Origin: Saxidomus purpurata
Lineage: Eukaryota > Mollusca > Bivalvia > Venerida > Veneridae
Assembly (NCBI GenBank): GCA_022818135.1
Contig: JAFMSR010000013.1
Span: forward strand, 23,396,207-23,460,206
Direction of reading: 5' to 3'
Length of the DNA stretch: 64,000 nucleotides
Part shown: positions 47,063 through 58,337 of the stretch, in pieces
Layout of the letters: each line of letters begins with the position of its first letter
Position numbering within the stretch: position 1 is the first letter of the stretch
Made by a program: the position numbers and the translations under genes
The notes under the pieces: generated by a model
What the model saw: only the letters and a program-made list of their open reading frames with translations
What the model was told of the DNA's origin: nothing
Databases searched by the model: none

Positions 47063-47805
47063 ATCATGAAATGGCAGGCTGAATTTTACATGTAACGTTT
47101 GGTATCTGTATATCCATTTCCGAGTTACAGAAATTTCCTTCAGTACTTTCACAGTTATGCTTCAGACAAGAAATCAGGCAAGGTGAAGTTATCGTTAGTG
47201 CACACTGCATTTCCTTCCATTGTGCTCTATCACTGTTTCAAGTAATTCCCGTTTATTAATACTTTTGCACGTTTGCTCCGGACAAAAAAGTAGATCAATA
47301 AAGGGAGATAATTAAAAATAAGGCAATATAGTGTTATGGTTCTTGGGCACTGCACTTCATCTGAGTGTCCTCCCTCAGTGTATGCAATTTCTTCAGTACT
47401 TTGAATTAAGCTCAGGACAAGAACATGTAACAAAAAGATATGTTATATTTCAGAAAGAGTGTCTCATATTCATATTATCTTGCATAAAAAAGACAAGTAG
47501 CAGAATCTATTAAAAACAAATGGTCTGTAAATTTAAAGCAGAATGTTGAAGATTATAACAAAGGACAGAAACTATGAATTGGAAATATTTTCACATGTTC
47601 TACGCATTTGAAAGTTGCTTAATATGTTAACTACATTGTATATTTTAAAGGTGTATGTGTGCTCCCCATGGAGAATAGGAAAGCATCAGTCAGATTTACT
47701 TTAGCACTGACAAAGCGATCACTTGTGCCAAGTTGAACCTGGGCAAGATGGGATATGTACTGTCATGTACAAAGTTGTTAAGTGGATGGTTTCCTGATCG
47801 TTCGC

Positions 47806-47879
47806 AGAACAGTTGAGGTACAGGCACACGTTGACGTGTCAGCCTTCCCAGGACCAGAAATAGTCTTTGACCTTAAAGG
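47806..47879 (+). CDS. Candidate penultimate exon, protein unknown
   Basis: GATCGTTCGCAG|A-ACA-GTT opens TVEVQAHVDVSAFPGPEIVF, then DLK, and ends AAAG|GTAACA in phase 1. It joins in frame (G+AT = Asp) to the segment at 48713, giving VFDLKDIVTSLRPSG across the junction. Valine/proline-rich beta-type sequence; I cannot name the family. Confidence 0.42.
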
Positions 47880-48210
47880 TAACATTGTTTCAGAGGGTAA
47901 AACTATTTTTTTCTTAAATTTGAGCATATAGTAAACCCCTTGCTATCCGTCTTTGTGAAGAGAGCATTAAATCCTGGATTTACACAATGAAAGAGGACAC
48001 TGAAATAAGGGAACAAAAACTGCAACTCCATGTTGTCTACATTTGATAGGCCATAAAACTTGACAGGTGTTTTTTGTGACAGTTTGACACTCTTAGTTTC
48101 ATTTAGAAATGAAACCACTCAGTAATCAATAGACCACTAAGGCAATGTTTCAGTAGTCTAAGTCAATATCTCTGCTTACCATGCGCAGTAACAAACAGAA
48201 CCACATATTT

Positions 48211-48480
48211 GTGTCGCCCTTTCAGAGAAAAGGCAATACATAGGGATAGCTTTGTCCGTCCGTCTGTCTGTCCGTCACACAAACTCAACATTGGCTATAA
48301 CTTTGTCATTTCTTAAGATTTCTTCATCAAACTTTACAATTGTATTGTTTATGACAAAAGGGTCAAAGTCATATTTGACAGTTATGCCCCTTTTAGTACT
48401 TGGATTTTGTCACAAAATTATTGGTAATTCTGACAAAGGGTAAGAGGGCGCACGAGTGCTCTACTGAACACCCATCTAGT
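48211..48480 (+). mobile_element. Small element with family-type ends (family G)
   Basis: The 5' TCGCCCTTTCAGAGAAAAGGC can fold (GCC...GGC, TTT...AAA). AGGGCG near the 3' end is the inverse of CGCCCT, then a perfect hairpin GCAC-ga-GTGC (48450-48459). It contains one core-like unit with TTTGTCCGTCCGTCTGTCTG and ATAACTTTGTCATTTCTTAA. It lies in the putative intron between 47879 and 48713. Confidence 0.55.
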
Positions 48481-48712
48481 TTCAACTTTTCAAGCTAATT
48501 AACATTTGTGTAGATGTACCAAGTCTGTAGCTAAATTCTTTAAAAACTGAATCCTTTGGATGGATCAACAGCTGAAAATCTTTATCTGTGAAAATACTTA
48601 ATATGTCAGTTTACAGCACAAACTTTTAGTATTTTGCTTTCCAATAACAGTAGTTCAGCATATACAATGAAACACTTCTCACACTGATTTCCTCTTGTCT
48701 TTGTATTTTCAG

Positions 48713-48795
48713 ATATTGTGACATCACTGAGGCCATCTGGACTGACAGTTGAAGTGCCAGTTGAAACAAAGTTCAGACAAACAGAACATTTTTGA
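48713..48795 (+). CDS. Candidate terminal exon, protein unknown
   Basis: TTGTATTTTCAG|AT-ATT-GTG gives IVTSLRPSGLTVEVPVETKF, then RQTEHF and TGA (48793-48795). The pyrimidine tract is strong, the peptide is clearly non-random, and it fits the phase of the exon ending at 47879. Upstream exons beyond 47806 are unresolved; the first base needs an incoming phase 2. Confidence 0.45.
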
Positions 48796-48874
48796 ATTTT
48801 TATTTGTCAAAATCATCAATATATCATACTGTGTTTCATAGAAAGTGGATGGTGCATAAAAGATACCCTCCTCT

Positions 48875-49740
48875 TTTTAGCTCATCTAGGACTTTGTGCC
48901 AGAGTGAGCTTTTAGGATGGATGATTGTCCATTCGTCAACATTTTGCTTCAAAAGACATTAGATGTGCAAGACCCTGGCTTTGCCAGGGTGAGCTTTTAG
49001 GATGAATGATTGTCTGTCATCCATCGTCCGTCAACATATGGCTTCAAACAACAACTCCTCTGAAACCACTGGGCCAATATTGATGAAACATGGCAGGGAT
49101 GTTCCTTGTATGAAGTTCTACCAAAATTGTTCAAAGAATTCCATTCCATGCAGAACTCTTGGTGCTATTGCAACAAATAGGAAAACTACAAAAAAATGTA
49201 TTTTAAAAAAGTTCACTGAAACCACAAGGCCTAGAGCTTAGATATTTGGCATGTAGCATTGTCTAGTGGACCTCAACCAAGATTGTTCAAATTTTGACCT
49301 CTGGGTCAAAATTGACCATGCCCGGGGGTCACTTGGTTTTACATTGGTTTTTACAGGAAAAACTTTAAAACTCTTCTGAAACCTAAACATCTTCTCCTCT
49401 GAAACCACATGGCCTAAAGCTTAGATATTTGGCATGTAGCATTGCCTAGTGGACCTCTACCAATATTGTTCAAATTTTAATCCCAGGCAACATCAAGGGG
49501 TTACTTGATTTTACATAAGCTTATACAGGAAAAACTTTAAAAAAATCTTCTCTAAAACAACAAGGCCTAGCGCTGAGATAGTTAGCATGTAGCATTACCT
49601 ATTGAATCTTCACAAAGTTTGCTCAAATCATGACACCAGGGTCAAAACTGACCCAGCCCGGGGGTCACTTGATTTTACATAGGATAAACTTTAAAAATCT
49701 TTTTCTCTGAAACCACAAGGCCTAGGACTTAACTAAATTG
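48875..49740 (+). mobile_element. Family B element, 5' part with diverged core units
   Basis: TTTTTAGCTCATCTAGGACT, then GCCAGAGTGAGCTTTTAGGA; the head is partly repeated at 48970 (CCCTGGCTTTGCCAGGGTGA). Core units at about 49050, 49210, 49385 and 49550 have CTCTGAAACCAC and GATATTTGGCATGTAGCATT. The 3' end is missing. Confidence 0.65.
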
Positions 49741-49805
49741 CATACGCTCACAAAGGAAATTAAGACAGAGTGCAGTTTTCAAGAACCATAACCTTCCCCA
49801 TTACT

Positions 49806-51026
49806 CTATTTTTAGCTTGACTATTCGAAGAATAAGGAGGCTATTGCACTCGCCCCGGCGTCGGCGTCTGCGTTGGTTAAAGTTTTTTATAAATTCAAAT
49901 ATCTTGAATACTATCAAAGGTATTGACTTGAAACTCAAACTATATGTTAACCATCAACATCTACACCTGGGGAAACAATCCCCATAACTCTGTTTTGATT
50001 TTTGACAGATTTATGCCCCTTTTTAACTTAAAATGTTTGGTTAAAGTTTTTTATAAATTCAAATATCTTATCAAAGGTATTGACTTGAAACTCAAAGTAT
50101 GTGTCTACCATCAACATATACACCTGAGGAAACAATTCCCATAACTCTGTTTTGATTTTTGACAGATTTATGCCCCTTTTTAACTTAGAATTTTTGGTAA
50201 ATGTTTTTTGTAAATTCAAATGTCTTGAATACTATATAAGGTATTGACTTGAAACTCAAAATATATCTTTACCATCAACATCTACACCTGAGGAAACAAT
50301 CCCCATAACTCTGTTTTGATTTTTGACAGATTTATATCCCTTTTTAACTTAGAATTTTTGGTAAAAGATTTTATAAAGTCAAATATCTTGAACACTCAAA
50401 AGTATTGACTTGAAACTCAAAGTATGTGTCAACCATCAACATCTACACCTGAGGAAACAATCTCTATAACTCTGTTTTGATTTTTGATAGATTTGTGTCC
50501 CTTTTTAACTTTGAATTTTTTGTTAAAGATAGAATACTATCGAACGAATTGACTTGAAACTTAAAATGTATGTTTACTGTCACTATCTTCACCAATGTTT
50601 TTGATTTTTGACATATTTATGCCCTTTTTAACTTAGAATTTTGTCACAGTTTTTCCAGACTAAAATGGAAATACTCAAAATGGCTTTCTTTTGAAATGTC
50701 ATAGAATAATTATGCAGCATGAAGCAGTCATGCTTTTTTAATTCTATACATATCAATTTTGAAAAGTTACAAAATTATTCATGATCAAATATACAAGGTC
50801 ATGTATTTCTTTGAAATTATCCCCCATCTTCCCACCAGTTGGCTTGCAGAATCCAGAGTAAGGCTTTGAATGCAATGTAAATTTACAGAGGTCTTTGAAC
50901 AAGTTTCATATCTTTGACCTTAATTCTTATAGACAATTACACAATACTCCTGTTCTTAGACAAAAACCCCATTTTACCAACAAGCTTTCGAATAGTCGAG
51001 CGTGCTGTCATGTGACAGCTTTTGTT
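49806..51026. mobile_element. Tandem-core element, family A-prime
   Basis: GCTTGACTATTCGAA (49815-49829) is inverted at 50987-51001 as TTCGAATAGTCGAGC (14/15). The 3' hairpin is GCTGTCA-tg-TGACAGC, then TTTTGTT. The core TTGGTTAAAGTTTTTTATAA recurs at about 49873, 50038, 50195 and 50359 (157-165 bp). Ends are homologous to family A but the core has diverged. The 3' stem is longer than family A's by one pair yet still fully matched. Confidence 0.85.
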
Positions 51027-51269
51027 GAGTTATCTTTTTCTCTGAAACCCCAAGGCCTAGGACTTAACTAAATTGAAAGGTTAGACAGTTTAGAACCATA
51101 ACCATTTTTTTATTTTTTCCCCATATTGATTTTCCATATAACACTTTTGTCTGGAACATAACTAAGTTTCTAAGGGAATTTGTTTAAACTTTACAAACAG
51201 AGGACATTTAGAGGAAGTGAAGTGTATAAGGACCTAAACTCTAGTCTGTCCTATTTTTAATTATCTCCC

Positions 51270-51905
51270 ATTATAAGCTCGACTTTTCAAAGAAAAGGGG
51301 AGCTATCCTACTTGCCCCGGAATCGGCGTTGGTGTCATACCTTGGTTAAGTTTTTTGTACCACCCCACTTTATTTCAAAACTATTAGAGGTATTGCTTTG
51401 AAACTTACCATACTTGTTTACCAGCATAACCTTCATCTACAGACAAGAGTACATAACTTTGTCAAGGTTTTAGACAGAATTATGGCCCTTTTTTGACTTA
51501 GAAAGTGTACTGAGCTTTGTTTAGTTTTTCGTACCACCTCACTTTATTTCAAAGCCATTAGAGGTATTGCTTTGAAACTAACCATACTTGTTTACCATCA
51601 TGACCTACATCAACTGTCAAAGTTTTTGACAGAATTATGCCCCTTTTTGACTTAAAAAATACATTGAATATTGGTAAAATCCACATATTGCCTTAACCCT
51701 TTGAGATATTGCTTTGAAACTTTGAATGCTTATTTACATCATTACCCCCATCTGTAGGCAAGCAAAGGTAACTCTGTCGGGGATTTGTTTTAAAAATTAA
51801 GGCCCTTTGAACTGTACTAAACCGAATTGATTCAAATTGCATACACTTACAAAGGACATTAAGACGCAGTGCAGTGTCCAAGAAACATAATCATACCTTA
51901 CTCTT
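51270..51905. mobile_element. Family A-related element, 3' truncated
   Basis: TAAGCTCGACTTTTC-aaa-GAAAAG at the 5' end is an A-type head with a hairpin. It is followed by two core units (ACCACCCCACTTTATTTCAA at 51360, ACCACCTCACTTTATTTCAA at 51533) and no 3' end before a family B head at 51905. Confidence 0.65.
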
Positions 51906-53350
51906 TTTAGCTTACCTGGCATAAAGTGCCAGAGTGAGCTATTTGGATCCAATTCTGTTTTAACATTTTCCATCAAACGACATCTCCTCTGAAACCAATA
52001 CGCCAATGATGATGAAATTTGGAGGGCTTTTTCCTTGCATGATGCCCTTTCATAGTTGTTCAAAGAATTCCATTCCATGGCAACATAAAGAAAATAAACT
52101 TAAAATCTTCTTCCTAAGAGCAGGCAGGCCTAGAGCTTAGATATTTGGCATGTGGCAATAACAAGATTGTTCAAATTATGACCCCTTGGTCAAAATTGAC
52201 CCCACCCAAGTGTCACTTGATTTTAGCTTGACTTTTCGAAGAATAAGGAGGCTATTGCACTCGCCCCAGCGTCGGCGTCGGTGTCTGCGTTGGTTAAAGT
52301 TTTTAATAAACTCAAATATCTTGAATACTGTCAAAGGTATTGACTTAAAACTCAAACTATGTGTTTAGCATCAACATCTTCACCTGAGCAAACAATCCCC
52401 ATAACTCTGTTTTGATTTATGACAGATTTATGCCCCTTTTTAACTTAGAATTTTTGGTTAAAGATTTTTATAAATTCAAATATCCTGCATATTATCAAAT
52501 GAATTGACTTGAAAATCAAAATATATCTTTACCATCAACATCTACACCTGAGGAAACAATCCTCATAATTCCGTTTTGATTTTTGACATATTTCAGTAAC
52601 CACTTATGATATTGACTTGAAACTTTGTTCATGTCTTTAGGGGTGTCATACAATCAAGGCAGATAACTCTTGAAAAAATTTAGTACAAATTATGGCCCTT
52701 GTTTGACTTTGAAAATTTGGTTAAAGTTTTGCCTGCTAGGTACTATCATGCACATATCTCAGTAACCACTTATGATATTGACTTGAAACTTTGTTCATGT
52801 CTTTAGGGGTGTCATACAATCAAGGCAGATAACTCTTGTATAAATTTAGTACAAATTATGGCCCTTGTTTGACTTTGAATATTTGGTTAAAGTTTTGCCT
52901 GCTAGGTACTATCATGCACATGTCCTCAGTAACCACTTATGATATTGACTTGAAACTTTGTTTAATGTCTTTAGAGGTGTCACACAATCAAGACAGATAA
53001 CTCTTGTTTAAATTTAGTACAAATTATGGCCCTTGTTTGACTTTGAATATTTGGTTAAAGTTTTGCAGGTAATTTTCCAGTAACCACTTATGTGCTATTA
53101 TACTGATAAAAGTCTTGTTTAAATTTAGTGCAAATTATGGCCCTTGTTTGACTTAACACCAACAATAGTCGAGCGTGCTGTCTTATGGACAGCTCTTGTT
53201 ATAAATTCAAATATCTTGCATTTTATCATAGGTATTGACTTGAAACTCAAATTATATCTTTACCATCAACATCTACACCTGAGGAAACAATCCTCATAAT
53301 TCCATTTTGATTTTTGACAGATTTATGCCGCATTTTAACTCAGAATTTTT
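51905..53350. mobile_element. Nest: family B head, then A-prime, then a 5'-truncated family A inside A-prime
   Basis: The B head TTTTTAGCTTACCTGGCATA at 51905 is interrupted at about 52222 by an A-prime head (TTTTAGCTTGACTTTTCGAA). At about 52590 the sequence switches mid-core to family A 166-bp units, which end with the complete A terminus (AATAGTCGAGC, hairpin, CTCTTGTT) at about 53200. A-prime core then resumes (ATAAATTCAAATATCTTGCA). This orders the events B, then A-prime, then A. Confidence 0.7.
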
Positions 53351-53389
53351 GGTAAAAGATTTTTTAAAGTCAAAATCTATCGTTATTTG

Positions 53390-53735
53390 TACAAATTGAG
53401 TCAAAGTCAACGTGGTCATGGGACTTTAAAATTACGTAAGTATTTAGTTTTTAAGAACGGAGAATTTGGCTCGAGAACTCCGGTGGCTTTGTTTCCTATG
53501 TAAACATATTAGGAAAAGGTTGTTTTTTACTTTACGATAAAATACAGCACGTTGATCCAAGGACGACGTGCCTCGAGATGACGTAATGACGTGAAGTATG
53601 TAAAACAAGCGCGTCCGATCGCATTTGGCGTTTTGAAGTTGAAATGATCTACTGACACGAGTTGAATATAGTTCCGGATAGTTTTCAAAGAAAATGGCGT
53701 GTTAGAATAGAAATATTAAATATGTGTCAATATTT
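53390..53735 (-). mobile_element. Interspersed DNA repeat, copy 2, left half
   Basis: Inverse homologue of 26385-26510 (ATGACGTAATGACGTGAAGT, CGCATTTGGCGTTTTGAAGT). The rest of this copy resumes at 54826, so element D has inserted into it. Confidence 0.6.
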
Positions 53736-54822
53736 ATACCCCCGAAGTGAAGTTAGGGGGAGGGGATATATAGGAGTCACCCGTTGGTTGGTTGGTCGGG
53801 CAGGCGGTCGGTCGGTCGGTCAGGTGGTCTGTTGTATTTTCCTTGTCCGGAGCATAACTTGAAAACTACTGGTTGGAATTCAATACAACTTCATACAATG
53901 TTCTAGCACAAAAAGAAAGTGCAGTGTATAAGAACCATAACTCTATCTTGAGTAATTACAGAGTTACTGCCCTTTGTTACTTTTCCTTGTTTTGAGCATA
54001 ACTTGAAAACTACTGGTTGGAATTCAATACAACTTCATACAATGGTCAAGCTCGTTGAGAGAAAGTGTAGTGCATAGGGACCATAATTCTTTCTTGACTC
54101 ATTACAGAGTTATTGCCCTTTGTTACTTTTCCTTGACCGGAGCATTACTTGAAAACTACTGGTTGGAATTCAATACAACTTCACACAATGGTCTAGCACA
54201 ATGAAAGAAAGTGCAGTGTACAAGAACCATAAATCTATCATGAGTAATTACAGAGTTATGGCCCTTTGTTACTTTTCCTTGTCCGGAGCATAACTTGAAA
54301 ATTACTGGTTGGAATTCAATACAACTTCAAACAATGGTCTAGCACAATGAGAGGAAGTGCTATACAAGAACCATACCTCTATCTTGAGTAATTACAGAGT
54401 TATTGCCCTTTGTTTTATTTTTCTTGTCCGGAGCATAACTTGAAAACTACTGGTTAGAATTCAATACAACTTCATACAATGGTCAAGTACATAGGGAGGA
54501 AGTGCACTGCACAGGAACCATAACTCTATCTTGACTCATTACAGAGTTATTACCCAATTTTACTTTTCCTTGTTGCAGCGCATAACTTGAAAACTACTGG
54601 CTGGAATGCAATACAACTTCATACAATGGTTCAGCACAATGAGAGGAAGTGTAGTGTACAAGAACAATAACTCTATCTTGAGTAATAACCAAGTTATTGC
54701 CAAGAACAATATCTCTATTTTAGTTTTCTTTTGCAAGGTATTCTCAGGTTCTACGAACGTCCTTAGTTTATAAAGCAGTCTTTTGGGGGTATTAATCACA
54801 TTTAGTGATAGCTCTAGCTTGT
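53736..54822 (+). mobile_element. Tandem-core element, family D (six ~145-bp units)
   Basis: ATACCCCC (53736-53743) is inverted at 54785-54792 as GGGGGTAT. The head can fold CCCCC...GGGGG. The 3' hairpin is ATCAC-attta-GTGAT (54795-54809), then AGCTCTAGCTTGT. Core units start near 53851, 53995, 54141, 54287, 54432 and 54577, each with GAGCATAACTTGAAAACTAC and TGGTTGGAATTCAATACAAC. Confidence 0.88.
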
Positions 54823-54910
54823 GTTGAATAAAATACAGTCAGTCGTTCGAATGCGAAAAAATAATATAACCCTGCTACGCACTCATCATTTAGTTACTAC
54901 ACATCCGAAT
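54823..54910 (-). mobile_element. Interspersed DNA repeat, copy 2, right half
   Basis: CAGTCAGTCGTTCGAATGCG is the inverse of the 26.27-kb copy, completing the repeat split by element D. Confidence 0.6.
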
Positions 54911-55149
54911 TCCTGACTGTTTTATTCAGGGACACATTTATTATTTCTTAACTCAATAAATAATCAGGTGTCAGATTAAATAACTTCAAAAATATAAACG
55001 AGTACTTGCAAGTATTGTAACTTGACCTAACATTTTAAGGTATTATCAGTAAAGTCACCGTTTTACGATATGTTTCAGTACTCTTTATATCGATATTTGT
55101 TCATTATTTATGTTTGGAGAATATGATATGCTAGATATATTATTTTGCT

Positions 55150-55320
55150 AATAAATAACTTTGCGAGGGTGAGTTATAAGGATTACTCGCCGTCCGGCGT
55201 CAGTCGTAGGTCGTACGTCCACCATTTCCTCAAACGACATCTCCTCTGAAACCACTGGGCCGTTGTTAATGAAACTTGGCAGTCATACGATGGGAATGCT
55301 GTTTGTAATTTTGGTTTTTC
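55150..55320 (+). mobile_element. Family B 5' fragment
   Basis: GCGAGGGTGAGTTATAAGGA, CTCCTCTGAAACCACTGGGC and TGAAACTTGGCAG match the family B head and first core unit; the remainder is absent. Confidence 0.5.
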
Positions 55321-57055
55321 GTCTTAAACTGAAAAACTATCTAATTCAAGTACAGTATAAGTCAAGGCTATCTAATGCAAGTACAGTATAAGTCAAGGCT
55401 AAATAGAAAACATCGGTATAATTATGATATTTGTAAATTTATCTTTTATCAATGAGTTTCTACAGAGGAACCGGACTTTTAACTTTTTGTCACAAAATTA
55501 TAATACAAATAGAGGCATTACTATGCAAAAATATATGTGACTTGCTGCATTTGTATGTATTACCATGAGAAACAAGTTTCTCAAGTGTTAAGTCGATACG
55601 TTTGGCGGTATTGAAGTTATTAGTATTTATAACAAGTATTTGATCAACACAATAGCTGGGGCGAGTACAACACAGCCCTCTTCATTAAAAAATGTAATTA
55701 CAAATGTATATCTTACATGAGCGTTATATGAACATGTTTGTGCCCGGGTATTATTTGTAGTAATTTGCAGTCTCTTACATGTTTCTACAACTTTCATATG
55801 AGTTGTAAATACTGGAATACGTATACGATAGGTAATGAAATTAGTTATTGACTAGTTATAAGTGTACCAATATTTTCAAGAGACTTAGCGACCCCTTTAT
55901 CAATTCATTCTCTAAACAGAGATTATCTTTCACGAAAAAAAAACCCTACATGTCTCCTATTATTCAGCATTATTCAGTAGAATTGAAAATGCATATCACC
56001 AAATAGTAACAATCCGATGATATACACAAGTTCAGGCTTGGCACTAGCTTAAACTTCAGCGTACCCGATTTATATGCTTGACAGAACAAGTCTAAAGCCA
56101 TATATATAAATCAAAGCGCTGTGAGCGCTGAAGGCCTGGGGGCTATAGAAACAACTTTTGACCTTCGTGATTTACGCTGAACCTTACCTAAAGCGCGGGT
56201 CGAAATGTGCACAGGGCGAAATTTAGTTTATGACACAGAATGAATGATTCACAAATATATGGGTGGCAGGGAAGTTTGTTTTATTATAAAACGTACGTTA
56301 AATGAAAAATAATCACATGGTCAACAATATCAATTGTTTGAGAGAACAATAAAAATAATTCAATCTGCGCTTTGTTCTACTTCAAGCGATATCTGATGAT
56401 GTGGAATGAAAATTATTGTGTACCAAGGACAAGACCTTGAAACAGAAATAAACAAAGCAATACCAACAATGAAATATAAATACAGTACTGTACAATGTGT
56501 ATAACAGGGAAAACCAAACATGATTCTTGGTTATTTTGTAGTTGTAATCGGTGAAACCGTTCACTGGGCCTTGACATGCAGCGTCCTCGATAAATGGCAG
56601 GTGATTTTGATCACGTGTGTTCCTTCTCGGGAATGTACGTAAATTGTATCTTTTTTTTAAAGCATTTTTAGGTAAATATATATGTAATCGTTCGTAAATA
56701 AGAAAGTTGTCAATGAAATAACATCAGAAACTTGAAAATCAAACTACAAATTCTGTAACAGCGCAGTAATTTCTAAAACAGAAAAAATTGTGTAATGCAG
56801 CCCGTAAGCTATAGACCTTTCTGCAATCGCTTGAAGTTGTATGCACTGTGTTTAATTGTAGTATGTTCTTATTGTATGCGACATTCAAACAAAAGATTGA
56901 TCTGGTCTGTCTTGCACTACTTTCCCGGAGCGCATTTTTACAGTTGTTATTCACACATAGCACAGTTAAATTGTCAGCAGTGTTTAAATGTGGTATGCTC
57001 ACTTAGGCCTAGGGGACTTTCAGTCCACAGGCCAAAAATGAAAGATAAACTAGAA
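55321..57055. other. AT-rich DNA, nothing recognised
   Basis: A direct repeat of about 30 bp (CTATCTAATTCAAGTACAGT / CTATCTAATGCAAGTACAGT) lies at 55338-55400. Overlapping frames on both strands at 56739-57061 lack domain features. Confidence 0.4.
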
Positions 57056-57840
57056 GCCTGACTTAGCTTGGCACCAATAACTTCTGTGTAGTTTTGTAGA
57101 TTTCTGAAAAGTGATATAGGATAAGTAGCACAAGCATATTAGAATATGAGACATCAAGGGACATAGCTCGGCTAAATTCATTAAACCGTAACATGCTTGG
57201 CACCAATAACTTCTGTGTAGTTTTGTAGATTTCTGAAAAAGTGATATAGGATAAGTAGCACAATAATATTAGAATATGAAACATCAAGGGACATAGCTCG
57301 GCTGAATTCATTAAACCGTAACATGCTGACGAAATGTACAACTACGCTTGACACTGATCACTCATGCGACTTTTGGTAAAATTCATTTCCAGTGTTTAGG
57401 AGAAATAGTACAGACATTATAAAATTTGACAAACTAACTACCGCAACTTCCCAGGAAATCAATTGATCGGAACATGCCGACGACAACTACGCTTGGCACT
57501 GATACATTCTATTAGGTTTGGTGGAAATCTGGTCAATGGTAGAGGAGAAGTAGCAAAAATTGCATTAAATTTGAAGAATCAATGGCCATAACTCACCTGA
57601 AAATTAGTGAACCTAATGTGCCGGCGATATGCATAACTAAGATTCTCTTAGGTTAAGTGGAAATCCGCCTGTATATGAGAATTAGCCGAAACATTATAAA
57701 CTTATATGAATCAAGGGCGGTTATTCCACTGAAAATCACTGAACCAGAACATGCCGATGATATGCACAACTACGCTTGGCAATGATTTCTTATGTGAAGT
57801 TTGGTGTAAATTGGTGTAAATCCGCCACGGCTGCGGTGAC
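57056..57840. repeat. Tandem-core array, about six diverged 129-151-bp units
   Basis: Landmark GCTTGGCACCAATAACTTCT at 57066 and 57195, then GCTTGACACTGATCACTC at 57346, GCTTGGCACTGATACATT at 57491, a decayed unit near 57633, and GCTTGGCAATGATTTCTT at 57774. The first two units are nearly identical and lack an ~18-bp stretch present in later ones. Clear element ends were not found. Confidence 0.8.
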
Positions 57841-58337
57841 AAACTTAATGACAGATAAAGTGACAGACAGGTATCACTAATTAATATTTTCAGTTTATAC
57901 ATGCAAGATCCTTTAACATAGACTAAACAACTGCCATATTGAATGTAATTTTATGCTCATTAGAAAACACCTATTTATGCATACTTTATCCTTGTTACAC
58001 ATTTGCCGCTATACGTATCTTCTTTTCATAACAATCTGCGTTCGTACGCATCTCCTTCGGTTGTCAGACGTAACCCTTTATCACCCACCTCTATAAATTT
58101 GCTTATATCAAAACAATACCACCTATTCAAAAGTCTAGGGCTTTTTGTATTGATACCTTATGCTGGCAGATAAAAAAGAAACTTATTAGAAATATCGGGG
58201 TTAATCCAGCTTGCCTGTCATCACGTGTATGTATATACATCTGTCGCCAGTAGTACCCATCTGCGTTCGAAGTTAGCCGAATATCCGGGGTTAAACAGGA
58301 AAAACTTAGATTTTTGGCATGCAGCTACTCAATTCCC

